In this document: positions 32,319 to 42,400 of the stretch, piece after piece
Layout of the letters: each line of letters opens with the position of its first letter
Numbering within the stretch: position 1 is the stretch's first letter
Assembly: GCA_013288145.1 (NCBI GenBank)
Contig: JABDCJ010000012.1
Location: forward strand, 1 to 46,466
Length of the DNA: 46,466 nucleotides
Source: Nitrososphaerota archaeon
GTDB lineage: Archaea > Thermoproteota > Nitrososphaeria > Nitrososphaerales > CADDZS01
Direction of reading: 5' to 3'
Made by a program: the position numbers and the translations under genes
The notes under the pieces: model-generated
What the model saw: only the letters and a program-made list of their open reading frames with translations
Told to the model about the DNA's origin: nothing
Databases searched by the model: none

Positions 32319-32531
32319 CTAGGGCCATTTCAGGATTTGTTTTTCACGAGGCATCTCTATTTTCTGTTGCGGTGTGGTTTTAGTATGATCTATGCTTTTG
32401 TGCTTCTCCTCCATTATCGAAGGGACGAAAGCTATCCCGCACCTAGGACAGATTCTTAGAACTATTCTTTCCTCCGTTCTCGCCGCCCCGAAGCGATAGT
32501 CTGCATCTTCGTGATGGAGCGGACACTTCAT
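32319..32531 (-). CDS. small Cys/His protein, hypothetical
   Basis: A 70-residue protein begins MKCPLHHEDADYRFGAARTE and contains a CPRCGIAFVPS zinc knuckle. Cys3, His6 or His7, Cys28 and Cys31 could make a C2HC-type site. The C-terminal half is charged and probably disordered. It is convergent with the 31816 gene. No family is recognised. Confidence 0.55.
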   Translation of the reverse strand: MKCPLHHEDADYRFGAARTEERIVLRICPRCGIAFVPSIMEEKHKSIDHTKTTPQQKIEMPREKQILKWP

Positions 32532-33073
32532 GCGAATTCTTTCGCTTCCTCAAAGTCATAGGTATAAGAGAATTTACGGTATCCTTGAAAAGAACTTCAG
32601 GGGTTTGCTTCCGAGTTTTTCAAAGGCACTTCTCCAAATAATAGATGCAATTGGTTCCGGAAGAGATGGTTAGTGCTTCCGTTCCAAAAATTAACGAGTT
32701 CGAAGAGTCAAACACATGTACGAACATCATACAAAAAAATTCATCGGAAAAAGAAGACGTATTGTAGAGCCCTAGAGTGGGGATATCGTGAGCTTCTGCA
32801 GAGGTCCGACACGTTAGCGGACTTGCCTCACGCGTACCACATTACCCGAGATTCGCGAATCTCTAGGCCGTCTAGGATGGCTTGTATAGCACTGCTCACC
32901 TAGATAACCTTTTCGTATTTGACGCTCGGAGCGGGAATATCATGAAAAATGAATGTTTTTGGCGCACTTTGGCAGTTGAAATTGAAGATACGCGAGCTTA
33001 GGGTTGAAGAATCCGATTTGTCCGGTTGAAATCTTGTTTACTTTCAGACCCTAGATGAAATTTTCCGTTGAAA
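32532..33073. other. 542-bp mostly non-coding region
   Basis: No convincing gene is seen; an open frame at 32673-32903 overlaps a set of inverted repeats (see 32765-32863) and has no protein-like pattern. The part after 32900 is AT-rich and probably carries the promoter of the small membrane-protein gene at 33074. Confidence 0.5.
32765..32863 (+). ncRNA. candidate structured RNA with nested stems
   Basis: CGTGAG (32787-32792) pairs with CTCACG (32827-32832), enclosing two small hairpins: CTTC-TGCA-GAGG (32793-32804) and GTCCG/CGGAC (32804-32808 with 32818-32822). An exact 16-base palindrome gagattcgcgaatctc follows at 32848-32863. Such a three-way junction in otherwise non-coding DNA suggests an RNA gene, but no known family matches and no comparative evidence is available. 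Confidence 0.25.
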
Positions 33074-33253
33074 ATGCCCAATGAACTTATTGTTCAAAAT
33101 TTGAAGCGGAATTTAAGACCCGCCCTAAAAAGAAATCCAGAGCAATTACCCGGTTTTCGACGAGTAACCGAGGGGAGTCCAATATTTTTAGGATTCCAAA
33201 ACTTTGCATTTTTAATCGTAATCGGAGCAATAGTCGCATTTAGTCTATCATAA
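33074..33253 (+). CDS. small C-terminally anchored membrane protein
   Basis: A 59-residue protein has a basic first half (NLKRNLRPALKRNP) and a C-terminal hydrophobic span (IFLGFQNFAFLIVIGAIVAF) ending at the last residues. It fits a tail-anchored small membrane protein. The ATG at 33074 is preferred over TTG 33068. The function is unknown. Confidence 0.4.
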   Translation: MPNELIVQNLKRNLRPALKRNPEQLPGFRRVTEGSPIFLGFQNFAFLIVIGAIVAFSLS

Positions 33254-33488
33254 CCATTTGTTCACCGTTTTCAGAAACTAGGAATCTGTGCTTGGAAGGC
33301 CAAGTAAGATCTGAGCAATTTCCCCACAACTATGATGCAGGGATAATTGAATTATTAACACACTAAATTTGATCGCATTAGCTTTAGATCGATTCAGGCC
33401 AAAGCCCGCATGCCCTACATATTCCAAATTTCATAAATGACGACTATCTTTTAAGCGAGGCGAAGACGCCGCATTACCTCAACTAGTT

Positions 33489-33797
33489 ATGATGTCGACT
33501 TACAGCGCATTCATAGGAGATGCTTCTATCCCTCGCCTGGGCACTTTACAGATAGAAGAAATTGAATCTGGATATAGAATAAGTGGGCAAGTTGGAGGGG
33601 ACTTTGAAAAACTCGAAATGTTACGAAGTTTGGGCGGAATTAGAAGGGGCCAGGTCCAGAAAGCAAAGTTTGTTACTAAGACCGGCTTGTTGGTCAACGA
33701 TACGTTCGAGATAGCAGAGTCGAGGTTCGACGAAGAAAAACTTCCTGATCGGCGCTTGCTTGTGTTTACTATACTGCTAAAACAGAAGAGCTCCTAG
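33489..33797 (+). CDS. hypothetical protein
   Basis: A 102-residue protein with strands and a helix: YSAFIGDASIPRLGTLQIEE, GYRISGQVGGDFEKLEMLRS and LPDRRLLVFTILL. No metal-binding or membrane motif is seen. ATG at 33489 or 33492 is the start. It ends before a short hairpin shared with the convergent neighbour. Confidence 0.5.
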   Translation: MMSTYSAFIGDASIPRLGTLQIEEIESGYRISGQVGGDFEKLEMLRSLGGIRRGQVQKAKFVTKTGLLVNDTFEIAESRFDEEKLPDRRLLVFTILLKQKSS

Positions 33798-33811
33798 ACT
33801 CGTTTTTCGAT

Positions 33812-33830
33812 ATCGTTGCCTATCAACGAT
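33812..33830. terminator. hairpin between convergent genes
   Basis: ATCGTTG (33812-33818) pairs perfectly with CAACGAT (33824-33830) around a CCTAT loop, between the stops at 33797 and 33848. A T run (tcgttttt) lies on the left side. It may be a shared terminator. Confidence 0.4.
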
Positions 33831-33847
33831 TCGAACCGGTTCAATAC

Positions 33848-34117
33848 TCAGTTTCTGACGGCTGTCAGAAATCTTAGTTCGCATTTCTGGCAGCGTAGTT
33901 CCTTTGAGCCTCCATGAGGAACATCCACGTAAATTCCATGAAGTTTGCACCTTGTCGCATAGACCTTCACATCTTCTCCCCTGGAAAGATTACGATACAC
34001 GCCAACACTAGAGTAGCCGATCAATCTTAACGAGATCCTCTGAAGCAAGGATAGGTTTCGGCGCGTCGGCCGGATCTTTTCTTCAACGATCGATATTGAA
34101 TCAAGTCGAGTCGCCAA
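33848..34117 (-). CDS. hypothetical protein with C-terminal zinc site
   Basis: An 89-residue protein has a helical, basic N-terminal half (RPTRRNLSLLQRISLRLIGY). The C-terminal half contains TRCKLHGIYVDVPHGGSKEL and RCQKCELRF; Cys57, His60, Cys76 and Cys79 could form a zinc site. No family is recognised. It is alone on its strand. Confidence 0.5.
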   Translation of the reverse strand: MATRLDSISIVEEKIRPTRRNLSLLQRISLRLIGYSSVGVYRNLSRGEDVKVYATRCKLHGIYVDVPHGGSKELRCQKCELRFLTAVRN

Positions 34118-34226
34118 GATGAAAGATCTAGTGAGATAAGGACGGATCGAGATGATACCATTTATGCCTCCGAGCTATGTACAATTGTACTAGATCCCTG
34201 GCCCCACTAGACTGGGCAATCGACTG

Positions 34227-35591
34227 TTAAGTTGCCGAATTTCGAGTTTCGTAGAGCTTTGGGCTCTTTTCGTCGCCGTAACCGAGCCCGAATAATTCAA
34301 CGTTGTTAAACTCCTTACCAGAAAGGATTCCTTTACAATCGATGATCTTCAGCTTACGGCCTTTACGCGTTATTGAATTCCAGTCGAAGTCAGAGTATAG
34401 CTTATGGTCTGTTGCGATGATAGCTATATCAGAATCCGAAAGTGCTTTTTCCAAATCATTCGTCAAAATCCTACCTAGCTTGGTATCAGAGTGAATCAAG
34501 GGATCGTGAACTGTCAAATTAGTCATCCCTTTTTGTATTAGCGAATCAACTAGTCTATACGTTACAGACATCCTTGAATCCGCGATCCCTCCTCGAAAAG
34601 CGAGGCCCAGAATTGTAATTTTCGTACGCGCGTTTGCCCCAAAGTTCTCCAAAAGAGAGTTGACGAGATAGTCAACCATTGAATCGTTAATCTCCCTGGA
34701 ATCCTCTATGATCCTTGCAGCTGACTTTTTCACAGACTGAGCGACAAACCATGGATAAACTGGAATACAGGCACCACCAACGCCTAGTCCCGGCATGTGG
34801 AGATGACAGAAAGGTTGTGAATTCGCTGCCTCTCGAACGGACCAGTAGTTTACCCCAAGCTCATCGCTCGCCATGGCGAGCTCGTTTGCTAGGGCTATAT
34901 TTACGTCTCTGTAAACTCCTTCAGCTAATTTTTCGAATTCTGCAGTTTCCAAGTTGGGCATCTTGATAACTCCTTTTTCAGCAACTTTTGAAAAAAGCGA
35001 CTCTGCTCGCTGCAGACTTTTTTCGTTGATTCCGGAAATTATGGCAGGATATCGCTTTTCAATATCTTCAACTGCTCTTCCGACGAGAATTCTTTCTGGG
35101 CTGTAAATTACATCGAAGTCTTGACCGGAGATAAGACCGCTTGAGCTTTCGAGAATCGGAACAACAACATTTCGGGTAGTGCCTGGCGGGACTGACGGAC
35201 AGATCACGACAGCGTCCCCCTTTTTCAATGAGGTTCCCACAGACCCCGTAGCACTTTTCAAAAAAGATAGATCAGCACGTTTTTCCTGATTCAATAGGTA
35301 AACGGGTACGCAGACGAATTTCACTGTAGCCTTGGAGTTGGATGAGTGGTCAACGCCCTGAAGTGTAAGCTTCCCGGAAACGAGGCCTTTATCGAAAGCT
35401 TCTTCGACAGCATCTTCGAAATCTATCGATTTGGGATTCCTGAGACTTTCAATTCGTTGGATGGAAACGTCGTAACCCTCTACCGAAGCTCCGGAGCGCA
35501 GCCAAGCGGCGGCGATCGAAGTACCTACAAATCCGAGACCGAAGACTGCAATTTTGAGATCTTCCTGCTCGTTATGGACCATCTGCAACAA
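34227..35591 (-). CDS. UDP-glucose/UDP-N-acetylmannosamine dehydrogenase family protein
   Basis: A 454-residue protein has the three-part layout of nucleotide-sugar dehydrogenases. An N-terminal NAD domain (AVFGLGFVGTSIA, 15-27) is followed by a central helical domain, with catalytic Cys275 in LGVGGACIPVYPW. The C-terminal substrate domain includes ITILGLAFRGGIADSR. It would oxidise a UDP-hexose or UDP-HexNAc to the uronic acid, for surface polysaccharide or glycoprotein glycan. The start is TTG at 35591 or ATG at 35582. It lies downstream of the Nudix-like gene, probably in one operon. Confidence 0.9.
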   Translation of the reverse strand: MLQMVHNEQEDLKIAVFGLGFVGTSIAAAWLRSGASVEGYDVSIQRIESLRNPKSIDFEDAVEEAFDKGLVSGKLTLQGVDHSSNSKATVKFVCVPVYLLNQEKRADLSFLKSATGSVGTSLKKGDAVVICPSVPPGTTRNVVVPILESSSGLISGQDFDVIYSPERILVGRAVEDIEKRYPAIISGINEKSLQRAESLFSKVAEKGVIKMPNLETAEFEKLAEGVYRDVNIALANELAMASDELGVNYWSVREAANSQPFCHLHMPGLGVGGACIPVYPWFVAQSVKKSAARIIEDSREINDSMVDYLVNSLLENFGANARTKITILGLAFRGGIADSRMSVTYRLVDSLIQKGMTNLTVHDPLIHSDTKLGRILTNDLEKALSDSDIAIIATDHKLYSDFDWNSITRKGRKLKIIDCKGILSGKEFNNVELFGLGYGDEKSPKLYETRNSAT

Positions 35592-35744
35592 ATTTCCAGG
35601 TTAGGATTGGACATTTCTTCTGGAAATAGTTTCCGCAAGGTGTTGGACAAGGTAGCACGTCCGCAAGCAAAATATTTCTGGCCATGGTCTGGTCTGTAAT
35701 TTATGAGGGTAAGTTGAACAAAAAAGCCACTTTGAGACCCGAAA

Positions 35745-36551
35745 TCAGGCTTTGATCGAGGCTTTGAAATCTCTGACATAACGATCGATGATCAACGAAG
35801 ACGAGTTGCCTAATTTCAACTTCGAGTCTTCGCGCCAGAAGTCGATCCGTCTCTTTTCTACTGGTCGAATTCCAATTTCACCCTCGATTTCTACAAGAAA
35901 TACTTCGTGTAGGCTCCGCAATTTTTTGTCCTCCGGCTCGTCAAAGGAGAATAGATAACGACAGCTTTTGGTTTCGAGGCCCAACCCATTTCCTAGTTCG
36001 CGAATGACTGCGTCTTTCCTGCTCTCATCTTCTTTTACGCCTGCCCCTGGAAGGAGGAAGAGACGATTTGTGCTCGAGACAACCAATATGCCCCTTCCGT
36101 TCTCAATGATCGCAGTTCCGCGCTTTCGAACGATTTGGCGTTCTGGCACGATCGAAGCGGATTTCTGCCATTCTAGCAGACGAAGCTCATCCTCGTCCGA
36201 CAAACGTTTGATTTTGACCGCGTACCTAACCCATGTAAAATTCGCCCGGTTTTCCTGCACTTGCCCGGGCTCTAGGATATCCTTGCGCATTTGTTTTGAA
36301 ATATCAATATCCTTTTTCAGAAGATTCAGAACTAACGCGCGCCGGGTAATGCTCTCGGAAAAAGAATCTGTTTTCCTTCTGACCCTTACATTTACTGGAA
36401 ACAGCCAGAGTTCGCAAGACTCGCCAGAGATCTTGAACGCCGCGGAGTAACCATAGCCTTCAACTTGCGCGTCTACCGATACACTGTGTTTTTCGTCGCC
36501 GATCCAGCTCCGGTATAGCTTCTCTTCTCTGGGCCTCCAAAAGAGGTTCAA
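35745..36551 (-). CDS. Nudix-fold protein with degenerate Nudix box
   Basis: A 268-residue protein has an N-terminal strand-rich part of about 135 residues and a Nudix domain after residue 140. The Nudix box (GX5EX7REUXEEXGU) is partly present at 169-192: Gly169 is followed by Ala170 where Gly is expected, then Glu176, Arg184 and Glu185. The two central Glu residues are replaced by Asn188 and Gly189. Metal binding and hydrolysis are therefore doubtful; a binding or regulatory role is possible. It is encoded upstream of the sugar dehydrogenase on the same strand. Confidence 0.75.
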   Translation of the reverse strand: MNLFWRPREEKLYRSWIGDEKHSVSVDAQVEGYGYSAAFKISGESCELWLFPVNVRVRRKTDSFSESITRRALVLNLLKKDIDISKQMRKDILEPGQVQENRANFTWVRYAVKIKRLSDEDELRLLEWQKSASIVPERQIVRKRGTAIIENGRGILVVSSTNRLFLLPGAGVKEDESRKDAVIRELGNGLGLETKSCRYLFSFDEPEDKKLRSLHEVFLVEIEGEIGIRPVEKRRIDFWREDSKLKLGNSSSLIIDRYVRDFKASIKA

Positions 36552-36739
36552 ACGGGATTCTTCTCAGGGAGACAGCTCGCGGTTACCAGCACATGCCGAA
36601 GGTCAGGCCGCTTCTGCCACCAGCCATTATCGCAAGCTAATTGCCATAAAGAAAATTGTGAATTGGGAATCGAGTTCCGGACTAGTGAAGCGAGATCGAG
36701 TCTGCCTCTGCGATCAAATCAAAGGCAAAACTGGGCCGA

Positions 36740-37165
36740 TCACTGGACTTGAAGATCGAGAATCTGTTCCATCGTTCTGAGTGAGTTCTGATATGTAACG
36801 AGCCCATTCCTCAGGTTGTCTACTCCCTTTTCAGTCAGTTCATAGGTTACGACACCTGGGGAGTTGGGTGAGCGTGTTGCGATAACCGACTTTAGTACGT
36901 GGACCTTTTCCAGGAATTTTAGTCTCGGATACAAAGTGCCAAAGCTTATCAGAATACCAAAACGCGCATTGAGATGTTTTCTGATGCTGTAGCCGGTCAA
37001 TCTTTGAGAATGCAACAAGGATAGAATTTGAAGATCGACAAAGGCCATTCTCCAGCTCCTCCGAGACGGATCTGATTCTCGGGGATCCTGGCCTATCATT
37101 GCGGCGACTGCTAAACTCTTTTCTTCTACTAGGACTGCGGGGAAATTGCTTGTATCCAACATCAT
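36740..37165 (-). CDS. PadR-family transcription regulator
   Basis: A 141-residue protein has a PadR-type winged helix at residues 43-118: LQILSLLHSQRLTGYSIRKH, GTLYPRLKFLEKVHVLKSVI and the wing VTYELTEKGVDNL. A short helical C-terminus serves as a dimerisation arm. PadR proteins are repressors released by small ligands such as phenolics. ATG at 37165 or 37162 is the start. About 100 bases upstream lie three TGCAAA repeats at 10-bp spacing that could be its operator. Confidence 0.7.
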   Translation of the reverse strand: MMLDTSNFPAVLVEEKSLAVAAMIGQDPRESDPSRRSWRMAFVDLQILSLLHSQRLTGYSIRKHLNARFGILISFGTLYPRLKFLEKVHVLKSVIATRSPNSPGVVTYELTEKGVDNLRNGLVTYQNSLRTMEQILDLQVQ

Positions 37166-37759
37166 ATTTCATTGCACCTCTGAAGATCTATGATCTAAGA
37201 CTAGAAGAATACTAGAGTACTCTTAAAGCTGGATAATTGAACAAAAATTCGACGAAATACCCATAGGTGCAAAGTATTGCAAAAAATTGCAAAATTCGCC
37301 GCTGGTCGGCATCGATCTATTAGACAAGCAATTACCAATGTTCAAGGCTGTTAGTTATTAGTTGCATTTTTTCACAACATCGTTCAATGATAGATTGTGA
37401 AAGAGGAGTAATGTTTCCAGTTGTTTTAACCAAAGAGTACCTGCTTTAGCATTTAGGAATCCTTCCGGACTTGAGATCGTAAACACATGATTCCTGATTG
37501 TCATTGTTCGGGCCAGCCTGAGCAGAAAATTTCATGTGAATATCGTCAACAATTCAAAAGAATTTAGAAACTAAAGTCAAGGTAGATACCGGGTAGATGG
37601 GCTTTAATCCGTACTACGACTCCGCGCGATTATTATTTCGAATCTACTTTCCTCCATAAGAAAGGGCAGGGTGAAACGATCTCGTCGGGAACAGGAGAAT
37701 CAGAAAATAGGAATCGAAGGGCAAGCCAGGTTCGATTAAACGATCTGAAATATGACCTG
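37166..37759. other. 594-bp intergenic region with regulatory repeats
   Basis: No gene is seen. TGCAAA occurs three times at 37268, 37278 and 37288. AT-rich tracts before 37760 may carry a promoter for the small coiled-coil gene. The frame of that gene stays open upstream to about 37586 without a start codon. Confidence 0.45.
37268..37293. promoter_or_regulatory. three TGCAAA direct repeats at 10-bp spacing
   Basis: TGCAAA begins at 37268, 37278 and 37288, exactly one helical turn apart. The array is about 103 bases upstream of the PadR start at 37165 on the minus strand. A DNA-binding protein could load cooperatively on one face of the helix. Confidence 0.45.
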
Positions 37760-37987
37760 ATGGTTCTGAATCAGGACCTCAGCAAGGTCGTGCCAACATC
37801 TAGACTGTCTGAAGAGTTGAACTCTAGAAAGACGACCCTTCAGGACGAGATATCCAGATTGGAACAGCAGCTTCGTTCAAAACCGCAACCTCAATCAGAA
37901 AACCAGGAACAGGGGGACATCAGAAAGGTAAAAGATGAAGATGGCCAGGTCAGGATCTGGTCATCGTCTTCGACGTCAAGTTCTTGA
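37760..37987 (+). CDS. small coiled-coil protein, hypothetical
   Basis: A 75-residue protein has a central coiled coil (LSEELNSRKTTLQDEISRLE, then QQLRSKPQ) and a polar, Ser-rich end (VRIWSSSSTSSS). The frame is open and heptad-like upstream of ATG 37760 (QVRLNDLKYDL), so the real start may lie further upstream at a non-standard codon. No family is recognised. It is convergent with the glycosyltransferase gene. Confidence 0.5.
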   Translation: MVLNQDLSKVVPTSRLSEELNSRKTTLQDEISRLEQQLRSKPQPQSENQEQGDIRKVKDEDGQVRIWSSSSTSSS

Positions 37988-37995
37988 ATTTTCCG

Positions 37996-39348
37996 TCATT
38001 TGTATATTGATATTGCTTCTTCAAAAATTGCCTTCTCTCGATCGGCTGCTACGCTGATATGACACTGTTTAGCCGTTTCAAACCCATTCTCCCCGTACTT
38101 TTCTGAGCTGCTTTGAATTGATTTCAGAATACATTCGGCTGCTTTACGATCGTCACCGGCCGGAAATGTAAAACCGTTCGACCCGTCCACGACAAGCTCG
38201 GATGAACCCGCACCTGTGCTTACAACAACAGGCTTTTTGTTCAGCCAGCCTTCGAGGACGCTCAGACCGAATCCCTCCGAGACGGATGTAAGCAGCACCG
38301 ATGAAGCAAGCGAATAGGACGCCTTCAATTCATCGTTCGAACTGTGCCCGAGAAAAGTCACGGAATCCTCCAGTTTCAAGTCGCGCGCTAGACTTTCTAA
38401 TTCTGCCCTCCATAGCGCCCCTTTTCCATGCCCGAGACCACCTTTTGAAGACGAAGAAAAGCTGCCGTTGCCGATAAAAACGAGTCGAAACTTGCCTTGG
38501 TTCTTGATGTGAGACAATGCCCTTATTGCAACGTCATGCGATTTTATTCGGTCCATCCTTGCAACCATAAGCAGTAGCTTTTCGTCCGGCTTTAGTCCGA
38601 TCTTGCGGACAGTCTCTTCTACGCCGCTTTGGGTCGGGCGGGTTTTCCAAGCGTCCGGATCGAGGAATGGATAAACTTGATGGGCTCTTCCTCTGTAGGC
38701 AGATTTGATCAGTCCCTCAAGATCCCTCCTTGTACTTACCACTACAGCGTCGAATCCCTCCATCCATTTCAAGACTGCTCTATGTGTTAGAAAGGGTAGC
38801 CTTTCGGGTACGAAGGGTACGTGCCAGCGGATGACTGCAGGTGCGGGAGGGCCTATCAGTCCTCCAGAAATCAACAATTGAAAATCCTGTACGTAAAATA
38901 CATCTGTCTCTCGCCAGTGTTGAAGCATTGCTTCTGCGTTGACCCAGTTGAACGTGACATAAGCTTCGTAGCCTTTCTCAAAAATGGACGCGGTTGAAAG
39001 TCCGTGAAGTTGCGACCAGAGCTCCTCTTTGAAAGTCGTATAATCTCTGAGAACTTGTTCAGGAATTTCAACATGGGAGACTGACACATTTCCTATTCTT
39101 ACATTGGGAGGATACTCAACACCCAGGCTGACCCAGCTCGCTCCAGAGAGGTAACCTTCGCTGAGCATCTTCTTGAGCAAGGGATACACCATCGCCGTAA
39201 CTCCTCCTGGAGAAAAGTCATAGTCCTCACCTTCGGCTAGATCACTGATGTCTACTGGATCAGAAAGCCAACCGTATTTTTCCAGTAATTCCCGATAACT
39301 AAGCTTGAACTTTACGAATGGCGTCTGGCTATTGATGCAGATTCTCAT
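37996..39348 (-). CDS. GT4-family glycosyltransferase (GT-B fold)
   Basis: A 450-residue protein has the GT-B, group 1 layout. The N-terminal acceptor domain ends near residue 240. The C-terminal donor domain holds LLMVARMDRIKSHDVAIRAL (259-278) with the phosphate-contacting Arg/Lys, and SVSEGFGLSVLEGW, the E-x7-E pair (Glu358 and Glu366). It would transfer a sugar from a nucleotide-sugar donor to a glycan or small acceptor. It follows the 1072-residue exoprotein gene on the same strand (gap 129 bases) and is likely involved in its glycosylation or in surface polysaccharide. Confidence 0.88.
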   Translation of the reverse strand: MRICINSQTPFVKFKLSYRELLEKYGWLSDPVDISDLAEGEDYDFSPGGVTAMVYPLLKKMLSEGYLSGASWVSLGVEYPPNVRIGNVSVSHVEIPEQVLRDYTTFKEELWSQLHGLSTASIFEKGYEAYVTFNWVNAEAMLQHWRETDVFYVQDFQLLISGGLIGPPAPAVIRWHVPFVPERLPFLTHRAVLKWMEGFDAVVVSTRRDLEGLIKSAYRGRAHQVYPFLDPDAWKTRPTQSGVEETVRKIGLKPDEKLLLMVARMDRIKSHDVAIRALSHIKNQGKFRLVFIGNGSFSSSSKGGLGHGKGALWRAELESLARDLKLEDSVTFLGHSSNDELKASYSLASSVLLTSVSEGFGLSVLEGWLNKKPVVVSTGAGSSELVVDGSNGFTFPAGDDRKAAECILKSIQSSSEKYGENGFETAKQCHISVAADREKAIFEEAISIYK

Positions 39349-39477
39349 TGAAAGGCAGATTCACTTTCCAATTCGGGAAATCGAATATCTGCACTTTGAA
39401 ACGGCCTTCACAAAAAAAGCTATCAGAGGTGGATATCAGCGCCGAATTATGCGCCAATTGTCCTTCGCTCTAGCTAC

Positions 39478-42400
39478 TTACCATTTCCAAGAGTGGCTAG
39501 CTCCGCTCGAAAAGTCTCTTCCTCCGCTTTTCCGTAAGAATAAGAAGACAACTGCTCCAAGCACTCCCACAATTACGGCGCCAACCAATGCAATTAGCGT
39601 TAGATCAAGTTCGAAGGAGGCCGCGACGTTCATTGGAGAACTTACAGACAAGAAGAATGAGGATGCCGAAGATGACGAACTACCATTGCCAACACTCCAT
39701 TGCCCCGGCGAGTAAAACGAGGAATCGGAAGAGGCTTTTAGCGAGACATTAGTATCGGGAGGCACGTACACGGTGGTTGTCGATCCTCCGGAAACCGACC
39801 CAGAGTTCGAGCCGAATGAATAGTCCACGTGTCCATTCGCCGCCGAAGTAATTGCAAGTGAGGAGTAAAAGACCGCGGTTTCGTTTACCGGGCTATTTAC
39901 AATAAAACTCGTTGTGCTCTGATTGATACTCCCTGCGTTACCATTCCACATTTCAAATCGCCATCCCTGGTTTGCTAGAGCCGTGACTGGAATGCTTGTG
40001 TTGGCGTTGAACCAGCCGTTTTTCGCAGAGACAGAACCCGCCAGAGGAGAGTTTTCACCAATAGTTACATAATATTGGGCTGAGTAAACGGGGGTGATAA
40101 CCCGTGGAGATGATACGGTGCCCGAAAGATTCGAGCCGAGCCATCTTTCCAAACCATTACCAGAAATGTTGCCTGAAGCTGACCATTTCAATCCTGAAAC
40201 AAACCAGTAACTAGTCCCCGCCTGTGTTAGAATGATTTGACTAGCACTGCCATTTCCGACTACATTGAGCTTTGGAGGCGAAGAAGTACTGCCCGGTTGT
40301 AGCAGTTTGTATGAAGCATTTACCAAGAATTGCTCCTGATAAATTGCGTTTGATGTCATCGCTCCTGACACAACTCCCGATGAGCTCCCTGAAATTAGCC
40401 ATCTATCCACAGAAGAGACCGTGAGTACTGTGGGATAACTGAAACTTGTGCCCGAATCTGCCCAAACTTTCGTACCATTCGCTGTTACGCTCGTTGTAAT
40501 ACCGCCTGAAGTATAGTTCACTTTTGGAGAGATGGTTAATCCTGATCCACTAGAATTGTTTTCGGAACCAAAACTAAACCCGACAAAATACTGATGGAAG
40601 TAAGTCACATTTATTGAAGTGGCTCCAGTTGCTTCGCCCTGAGTAGGAGAGGTTGTTATCCAGCGCTGCGTCGAAGAACTATTCAACGCAGATGAGATCT
40701 GCCAAGTAGAGCCATTGTCCAAATAAATAATCTGGGGGGATGAACCGAGAGTTGCCTCTTTTTGGATTCCGTTGTAAACGTAGTTAATTCTTGGGGAAGA
40801 TGGAGAAATGTTATCACTCGTCGAGAAGCTGACACTAAACGGATCGGCTAGTTTTACGGTGAGCGAGAACTGGATTGAGTCACTTCCATTGGGCGCAGTT
40901 GCGAGAATAGTAACGTTGTACTTTCCTGGGGGGGTCGAAAACGACGTTGAAATATTGAAGCTATCTGTTGTTGGATTAAGCTGCGCAGTCAAAACATTGT
41001 TCTTCCAAAGAGCGATTGTAGCACCGGGCAACCCAGTAATGGAAAGACTGACAGACTCGTTGTTACCTACAATTTTAGCGAGATTTGAAACAGAAGTGCC
41101 CTCAGTCAAGGACTCTGAATAGGAGGCAAGTGAAAGTGTCAGCACTGAAAACTTTCCGGTAATACGCCCTGAACCACCAATGATTGCTGTCGTACTCGAT
41201 GAAGTGAAATTTCCGAAGACGATTCCGGTCGAATTTGCTACCCAGCTCGAGAAAAGATATGGACTCTTCGGACTCGCGGTCAAGTTCAATGTTGTTCCAG
41301 AGACGAACCAGCCCGAGGTTGAGGGCAAGACGGTTCCAGATCCGTTGGGACTGACTCCAAAACTTACCTGATACTTATGCGTGTAAGAGATGACCATCGT
41401 CTCCGGGACAACTATCGTTCCGTTTGGCTGAGAAGTGAGCCACACTTGAGAGGACGAAGATCCGTTAAGTGGATTTGTGATCGACCAAAAACTACCTTGA
41501 TCCAATAGATATAATTTAGGCGTGGTGGTGAGAATTGTGCTCTGGGGATTCCCGTTAGTAAGGTATCTCAGCTTCGGCGCAAGTGATCCGGAACTGCCGC
41601 CGATGATGTTGTAGCTCATGGTCATGCCGACAAGGACATTGGAGCCGGTGACGAACTCGTATGCATCGGATTGTTCTGATGTTCCGTTCACGCTGAAAGT
41701 CTGAAATTGATTTGGATTCGAGTACGCAATGTCCGCTGACGAAGCGCCGAAAAGACTCTGATTTGTATTGACATTGTATTCGTCGATCCACATGGTTGCT
41801 GCGTTCAACCCCACGTTTACATTACTGTAAGTGACAGCCGCTTCGGTTCCGGTGTATGGCAGGGCGTGATATTGCTCCGTCATCAAACCTGAAAAGAAGC
41901 CGATCGGATTGTTCGAAGTTTGGAGTCCGACAAAGATCGCTCCTCCAAACGAAGAATAGTTTGCCCAAGAAGTTGCTCCAGTGTTCCAGTCTTTGGAAGA
42001 CATTATGACTCGGTTATTCGTAAAGTTCAAACTTAGGAGGACTTCATCTCCCTGATTTATCTGACCCGAATAATTCAGTAGTCCGCCTCCGCCGTTGGTA
42101 GGGTAAACAGATCCCCCGGTGGAATTGAAGACTTCGTATAGGAACGAGAATCCACTAAAATAACCACCGCTATCTACTGGCCAGTCATAAGCTAGTCCTA
42201 CCTGGTACCATTCTCCCTTGTCAGTAAGGCCATTCAAAAGATAGGCGGGACCATATCCATCTGAATCGGTTTGTTCGACCGCCGTAACATTGTACGCAAG
42301 GGACCCCTGGTCCTGCGAAATAGTCAGACCGAGCTGCTCGTCCCAATTAACCGGCGGAGGAGTTGAGGCAATATTTGCAGGCGCGGATCTGAGGCCTTTT

